A DNA stretch of 64,000 bases, taken from contig NC_092568.1 of assembly GCF_037975245.1 (NCBI RefSeq), forward strand, positions 30,437,001-30,501,000, given 5' to 3'. This DNA comes from Apostichopus japonicus (lineage: Eukaryota; Echinodermata; Holothuroidea; Aspidochirotida; Stichopodidae). The notes under the pieces were generated by a model. It ran no database searches. It saw only the letters and a list, made by a program, of their open reading frames with translations, and was not told where the DNA came from. Both the position numbers and the translations under genes were made by a program. Positions 60,411 through 64,000 of the stretch are shown here, piece by piece; the first letter of the stretch is position 1; each line of letters begins with the position of its first letter.

Positions 60411-60778
60411 TAAGCACTTTCTATTTTGAAATTACTAGCGATATCATTAAATAATATGCTGAAGGGGGGGGGGGCGGTCGCCCCCTTCCCGAAATTTGTC
60501 ATGTTCCCCGACGACACGGTCGAGTTCGAGACCAGCCACAGTTGGTTTCATAGCACCGTTCTACAATTGATTAAGGCGTATATACACACACACGCGTTAT
60601 GATAGACCATATATAGTATATATATAGATCATGAGGAAGAGAAGAAAAATGGAAACGTCAAAAATTGAGTTGTCGGTGTAAGGGGTAGGGTGAGGCACAC
60701 GCCTCTTCCGAAATCCTTGATCCGTCACTAGCTACCCTGTGTATATAATAGGGATCAGCGCTGTAATAATGTCACTGT

Positions 60779-60935
60779 TCCTCTTTCTCTTCCCGGTGTC
60801 TTGGCGTTTTTCTTTAACTCCCTCCTTTTCTCCTTTTTCTCTCTTTCTTCTTTTTCTTTTCCCTTCCTTCCTCTCCTCCTCCTCTTTCCCCCCTCTTTTT
60901 TCCTTTTTTCTTCTCTTTTTTTCTCTCCTCTTTTT
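60779..60935. repeat. Polypyrimidine tract (~155 bp)
   Basis: Almost uninterrupted C/T on the plus strand, with T-rich and C-rich blocks. Lys/Arg/Glu-rich and Ser/Phe/Leu-rich open frames on opposite strands are by-products. It ends at a CCCGGGGGGCGCGC block. Confidence 0.9.
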
Positions 60936-61744
60936 CGTACCCGGGGGGCGCGCGCCCCCAACGCCCCCCCCCTGGATACGCACCTGAGCTTATACCGAAA
61001 AGTGCTGATATTTAGTACTCCGTTACACCATTGCTCAGGCCTACATGTATCAGGAACGTCTTAGCATTCATGGGATTAAGTTGGAAGTTAATGAATTTTG
61101 TAAAATATCTTTGTTTACTTATTTACTATTGTTATCGTTGGTCCTTCTGTAAACCGTCATATATGAGCCTCCGATGTACCTCTACAGGTCACTCGTGAAA
61201 ATACGAAGCCTATATATGATAATCTTGGAGCCTATTCTTATCTATAGTAGTAACCCGTTCCTATGAGCAGATGATTTTTCGAAAGCTAATGATATGTGCC
61301 ATGGATATATGCGGTGGCCGGGGGAAGGGTGGATTTGAAAATTTACTCGGCCCCATAATAACTGGACACATTTACTAATGATTTGCATTGTACAAGCTTG
61401 AATATGCATTACAATGCACATAGGTCGCAGGTGTCGGACGAACCTACGTGGAACTGTGCGAAATAAACAAATTCTGTGGTGCATTCCCTATGCCGTCTCC
61501 TCCTCTCCTTACCCACTGGACTCGTGTGAACTATAGACGTATAGCGTACCAACGTCACTGGATATTTCCATTCACCCACACGATCTTCTTCCCATCTCCA
61601 TTATCCACCCTCTAACCCCCCTCCCCCTTCGCCCTCAAAAGCGTCCTTCGAAGTTTCTCTACATGACAATGACTTGATTTTAATTCAAAAAGTTGTTGGC
61701 CAACTCCGTCCATGATTCTTTGTGTTTTTTGTTACACCTGCTGT

Positions 61745-61945
61745 GTGTCGTGTGCAACTATGACATCACATCTGTTTGCTTCAAGTTCACTTTTGGTAGA
61801 ATATCAGATAACTTCAAATGTCAATATCTCAAAAACGGTACATAGGAATTGAATGCAAATTTTACTGGAATGCTTAGATTATGTTCCTTTGTAACATATT
61901 AAAAAGACAGTTTTACATGGACTATTCTTTTAAATTACACGTACA
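61745..61945 (+). repeat. Unoccupied paralogue of the repeat at 20095-20875
   Basis: Matches both flanks of the nested MITE at 20222-20835 without the insertion. At the insertion point it reads CCTTTGTAACATATT. Confidence 0.8.
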
Positions 61946-62029
61946 TGATTCTCAATGGGTGGTCTCCTAAATACCTGACATAGGCTATGTTGTCCTCCCT
62001 GTTAATCATCGTTATATAATTCGAGATCT

Positions 62030-62445
62030 ATAATCTTTCATCTATTTTTGTGCCCAGGTATTCTACAAATTATGGTGTTAAAACATTTCATTTATACTAG
62101 TTGTATTTTGTATGGAACTCAATACCTGCCAAATTTGAGAAGTCTATTGATCTTAATATTTTTGAATCAACAATTAAATAATATTTTACGACTAACTTGA
62201 ACGGGAAGAGATCTCTATAGTTTTGTACTTTTAGATTTATGTTTTATATATGTTTGTTTGATATATTTGGATGTATTGTTACTGTAGTATTTTCATGTTT
62301 ATATGGACCACAGTGGAAATAAGTCAGACTTTTCTGTGTCATCCTGCACTTAGTTCTTGTTACCATTCTTAATGTATTTTTCTACATTGTTTTGCTTGTT
62401 TTGAATGTTGTGCGGTTAAGTAAAAATTAAAAAATAAAATAAAAA
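62030..62445 (+). mobile_element. Decayed LINE 3' end
   Basis: Frame-broken translation near 62070-62210 gives YSTNYGVKTF, FVWNSIPAKFEKSIDL and FESTIK. This is the order of the C-terminal part after reverse transcriptase in several LINE clades (YG-TF, WN-LP, F-LK). Several stop codons interrupt it. The tail is AATTAAAAAATAAAATAAAA. Confidence 0.6.
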
Positions 62446-62935
62446 CACACTCAACCCAAGTACTCTTGCATCGAGACTGTGACTGTGTGATCATCGTCAA
62501 TTGTGTATCACGTGTCCGAAAAGCACAGATACATTTTATGAAAATTCACCGTGCAAAGATCCTGGGCGCGATAACCAACGACTGATCCGCTCTCAACCTA
62601 TAGCACAACAAACCCATACAGTAAAAACACAATATACAGCAGTATATATATATTATTGTGATGTTTCTTCTTCTCTGGCTCGGGACTGCCACTACACATA
62701 CAGCCTCATAGAATTTAATCATATTGTTTGCCAAATCTAGCTGGATAGGGCGACATTGTTACCTATTGTGATATCTACGACTGCTCAGTCATTGTTACCT
62801 AATCATATAAATTGCACGCATTGATTACCGGGGGAAGCAAGCGATAAGATAGTGCCGTGGTGAAACACAGCTGTACGCGCATGCCTATAGTCAACAAGAA
62901 TTCATTAGCTGGAAAAGTGCACCTTCGTTCACTCG

Positions 62936-63067
62936 TATAAAGTCAACACTTCACACTGATCAGAAGTTTATAACTCAGCTGTAAACGGCCGCAGATTGTT
63001 TTCATTTTGTTCTTTGAAGGGGAAAGTGTTCATCTCATATTCCAATTTCTATATCACAAATATGGCA
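62936..63067 (+). promoter_or_regulatory. Putative TATA promoter and two-codon first exon of a downstream gene
   Basis: TATAAAG at 62936-62942 is followed by about 120 bp of leader and then ATGGCA ending in a perfect donor, GTAAGT (63062-63067 plus 63068-63073). The next exon would lie outside the window or in the unrecognised sequence after it. The phase-0 donor would suit a BHMT-like second exon, but no such exon is visible here. Confidence 0.35.
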
Positions 63068-64000
63068 GTAAGTACATTATTTCCTTTCTTTCTCATAGTT
63101 TCATTGGTTCAGTGTGTGTGTATGTTAGCTTTCCAAACTAAATTCAAATAATCAAATAGATATGCTGGTTAGCTCACTCACGCTGAACCATTATGGGACC
63201 GTGATACACAAATGGACGATGTGCATCTTCCATTTGTGTATAACGGTCCAAATGGAAATAGGGACTAAAGGCGACCATGGACATGCACGGAGGGCGCACA
63301 AGGTGGGCAGGGGGGGGGGGGGGTTAGTTGTGCAACTAACCGTTTTTAATTCTCAATCGGTAGGCTGCCTAGGGAGGTTGATTCTTTGGCTAATGGATGA
63401 ATTGGATTTGCAGAGGGGCTCCATTATTTACGAGCAAGACTGTACAATGTCAAAACGAAAAAAAATATATATATATATTTATTTTTATATGGCCAGCGAC
63501 ACTTGTGACATGAGTTGGCTGTCACATTGTTTTAATAGGGAGTACTTTGGGTCACCTTCCCAGAAGAAGACTAGAAGTGGGTCAAAGTTATTTGCGTCAA
63601 TTCTTAGAGTTTTGTTTACCAACTGATCGTTCACTAGCGATTAATCAAGGACAGTTTTAAATTCTGAATATTTTCGTCGCCCAGATATATTTTCCTGTAG
63701 TAGCTATAGTCACACCCATATGCTGTAGAGGGTATTTATCACGATTTTCTCAAGGTTTCAACACATCCGTTGAATATGATACTCAAGAAGCAACTCGAAC
63801 AACAGTTTACCGCCATGCATCTAGACTTTGTGATGCTACAAGCTTTTCAAGAATCAACACTGAATAGCCTTAAAAATAGGCTGAAACGCTGTTCATTGTG
63901 ATACGTTTTTTGAATATTGTAATGCCACGGGGTACGTTAGAGGTTTAGTTGATAGTTTCGATAGGGTTGACCAGGCAGTTATCTGTTATGCTGTTATCTC
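63068..64000. other. Right-edge sequence, nothing recognised
   Basis: A poly-G run (about 63310-63323) and a short (TA)n (about 63465-63480) are present. The 154-aa open frame from 63162 crosses both and has no recognisable domain. Confidence 0.4.

Larger units (their letters stand above)
53804..62935. other. BHMT 3' flank and repeat-rich spacer
   Basis: No protein gene was recognised in this 9-kb stretch. It contains the hAT-like palindrome (54832-54866), a SINE-A copy (55711-55886), the second ACTTAAGT cluster (57148-57395) and the 58.5-61 kb repeat hub. A decayed LINE 3' end (62030-62445) and the unoccupied repeat paralogue (61745-61945) follow. Purine-rich runs occur at 58078-58125. Confidence 0.5.

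Noticed and set aside
63162-63626. 154-aa open frame at the right edge
   Set aside because: It crosses a poly-G run and a TA repeat. There is no domain and the codon pattern is not convincing.

Overview
The window is a stretch of an AT-rich animal nuclear genome. It holds widely spaced short exons with canonical GT-AG junctions, many SINE/LINE/MITE relics and long (TA)n runs. The gene families and the style of repeats suggest a marine invertebrate deuterostome, most likely an echinoderm and possibly a sea cucumber. That assignment is inferred from general appearance and no search was run. There are no bacterial features, CRISPR arrays or intact tRNA/rRNA genes.

Four protein-coding genes can be assembled exon by exon with consistent splice phases. 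(1) Minus strand, 582-22826, running off the left edge: a large secreted protein. It has a signal peptide, a furin-like RIKR site, seven EAR/EPTP repeats (enough for one seven-bladed beta-propeller), a second basic site, and then a long series of about 40-50 residue repeats built on the motif NGVDLS. (2) Plus strand, 24953-33148, head-to-head with gene 1: complete ACTR10 (Arp11, dynactin pointed-end complex), 10 exons and 435 aa, with a textbook AT-AC U12-type intron. (3) Plus strand, 37449-40915: a type II membrane glycosyltransferase of the nucleotide-diphospho-sugar transferase family, with a degenerate first domain followed by an intact second domain. (4) Plus strand, 44706-53803: complete betaine-homocysteine S-methyltransferase (BHMT), 9 exons and 376 aa, with all three zinc cysteines. 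A TATA box and a two-codon first exon at 62936-63067 may mark a fifth gene running off the right edge.

The remaining DNA is introns and spacers full of mobile DNA. It includes two hAT-type MITEs with clear or near 8-bp target duplications, a 35-bp perfect palindrome flanked by an 8-bp duplication, a foldback-like element with arms of nearly 0.5 kb in BHMT intron 7, and a TTAA-type MITE nested in an older repeat whose unoccupied paralogue is also in the window. There are also two SINE families with tRNA-like heads, two LINE 3' ends, several elements whose ends carry GGCGTAGGA-type inverted repeats, two clusters of the palindrome ACTTAAGT, and a mutated copy of ACTR10 exon 5 inside an intron of gene 1.

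The four genes do not form a pathway. ACTR10 and BHMT are housekeeping or metabolic genes, gene 1 is an extracellular protein, and gene 3 is a probable Golgi enzyme.
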